Source of the DNA: an uncultured Oscillospiraceae bacterium
Lineage (GTDB): Bacteria; Bacillota; Clostridia; Oscillospirales; Oscillospiraceae
DNA: 20,667 bases
NCBI GenBank assembly: GCA_934655935.1
Contig: CAKUHJ010000021.1
Coordinates: 1-20,667, forward strand
Direction of reading: 5' to 3'
The notes beneath the pieces were generated by a model, which saw only the letters and a list, made by a program, of their open reading frames with translations, was not told the origin of the DNA and made no database searches. Below are positions 20,551-20,667 of this stretch, piece after piece (position 1 is the stretch's first letter; every line of letters starts with the position of its first letter). Made by a program: the position numbers and the translations under genes.

Positions 20551-20667
20551 GAGACTGTCGAAAAACTATGCTTTGCAGCTCTGCAACTGAGCAGCGGGGG
20601 TAGAGTGAAGGGGGCAAAAAGCCCCCTTCGCGTTCAATAAGGCGGTTTTCTGAACTTTTTGAAGTTC
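20551..20667. repeat. Dispersed repeat element, copy 2 (inverted, cut by window end)
   Basis: From GAGACTGTCGAAAAA at 20551-20565 to the window end this is the reverse complement of 313-430, with about seven substitutions and one single-base gap. The terminal TGTCGAAAAA is at 20556-20565. The internal hairpin GAAGGGGGC-AAAAA-GCCCCCTTC is at 20607-20629 and may also serve as transcription end for iscS-iscU, since no better terminator follows iscU. The second hairpin is cut by the end of the window. Confidence 0.85.

Noticed and set aside
1..20667. CRISPR array, tRNA, rRNA or prophage genes
   Set aside because: No regularly spaced repeats, no tRNA-like cloverleaf with a CCA end, no rRNA blocks, and no integrase or phage structural genes were seen.

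Overview
The window reads as chromosomal core DNA of a GC-rich member of the Clostridia, most likely an Oscillospiraceae/Ruminococcaceae-type gut Firmicute. The reasons are strong AGGAGG ribosome binding sites almost everywhere, SLH domains on an exported enzyme, a long SRP RNA with an Alu domain, the dgt-dnaG-sigA gene order, and a lon-engB pair. The family assignment is inference from gene content and style; no 16S or other decisive marker is present.

Layout. Positions 2-205 hold the end of a gatD-like amidotransferase gene (+). A 153-158 bp repeat element (273-430) follows, then lon and engB (+), ending at a terminator shared with the converging gene. On the minus strand come an SLH-anchored 5'-nucleotidase (3553-5757), a DUF5662 protein (5968-6534) and a sodium:neurotransmitter symporter (6622-7977). 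The symporter gene is divergent from a LysR regulator (8101-9015, +), and their two promoters share one -35 region. A hairpin-rich spacer separates lysR from ridA (9235-9612, -). Next on the minus strand are the large SRP RNA (about 9662-9940), acpP, and the operon dgt-dnaG-rpoD (sigA). Further minus-strand genes are hflX-yigZ (overlapping by four bases), rpmE (L31), and a pair of a DUF2974 alpha/beta hydrolase and a PHP phosphoesterase. The last part (+) is iscS-iscU behind a promoter with an Rrf2/IscR-like palindrome. A second copy of the repeat element, in inverted orientation, ends the window (20551-20667).

How the genes fit together. Most genes are housekeeping: proteolysis and ribosome assembly (lon, engB, hflX, rpmE), replication and transcription initiation (dnaG, sigA), nucleotide pools (dgt, 5'-nucleotidase), protein export (SRP RNA), lipid synthesis (acpP), metabolite damage control (ridA), and Fe-S assembly (iscS, iscU). 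The only clearly accessory-looking unit is the LysR/symporter pair, a self-contained regulated amino-acid or amine uptake module.

I did not find a convincing undescribed multi-gene system. The more interesting signals are non-coding: the inverted repeat-element pair, the overlapping divergent promoters with a LysR-type palindrome at the start site, the SRP RNA with a swapped tip helix and a 22-bp closing helix, palindromes in the nucleotidase and iscS promoters, and the four-hairpin spacer after lysR.
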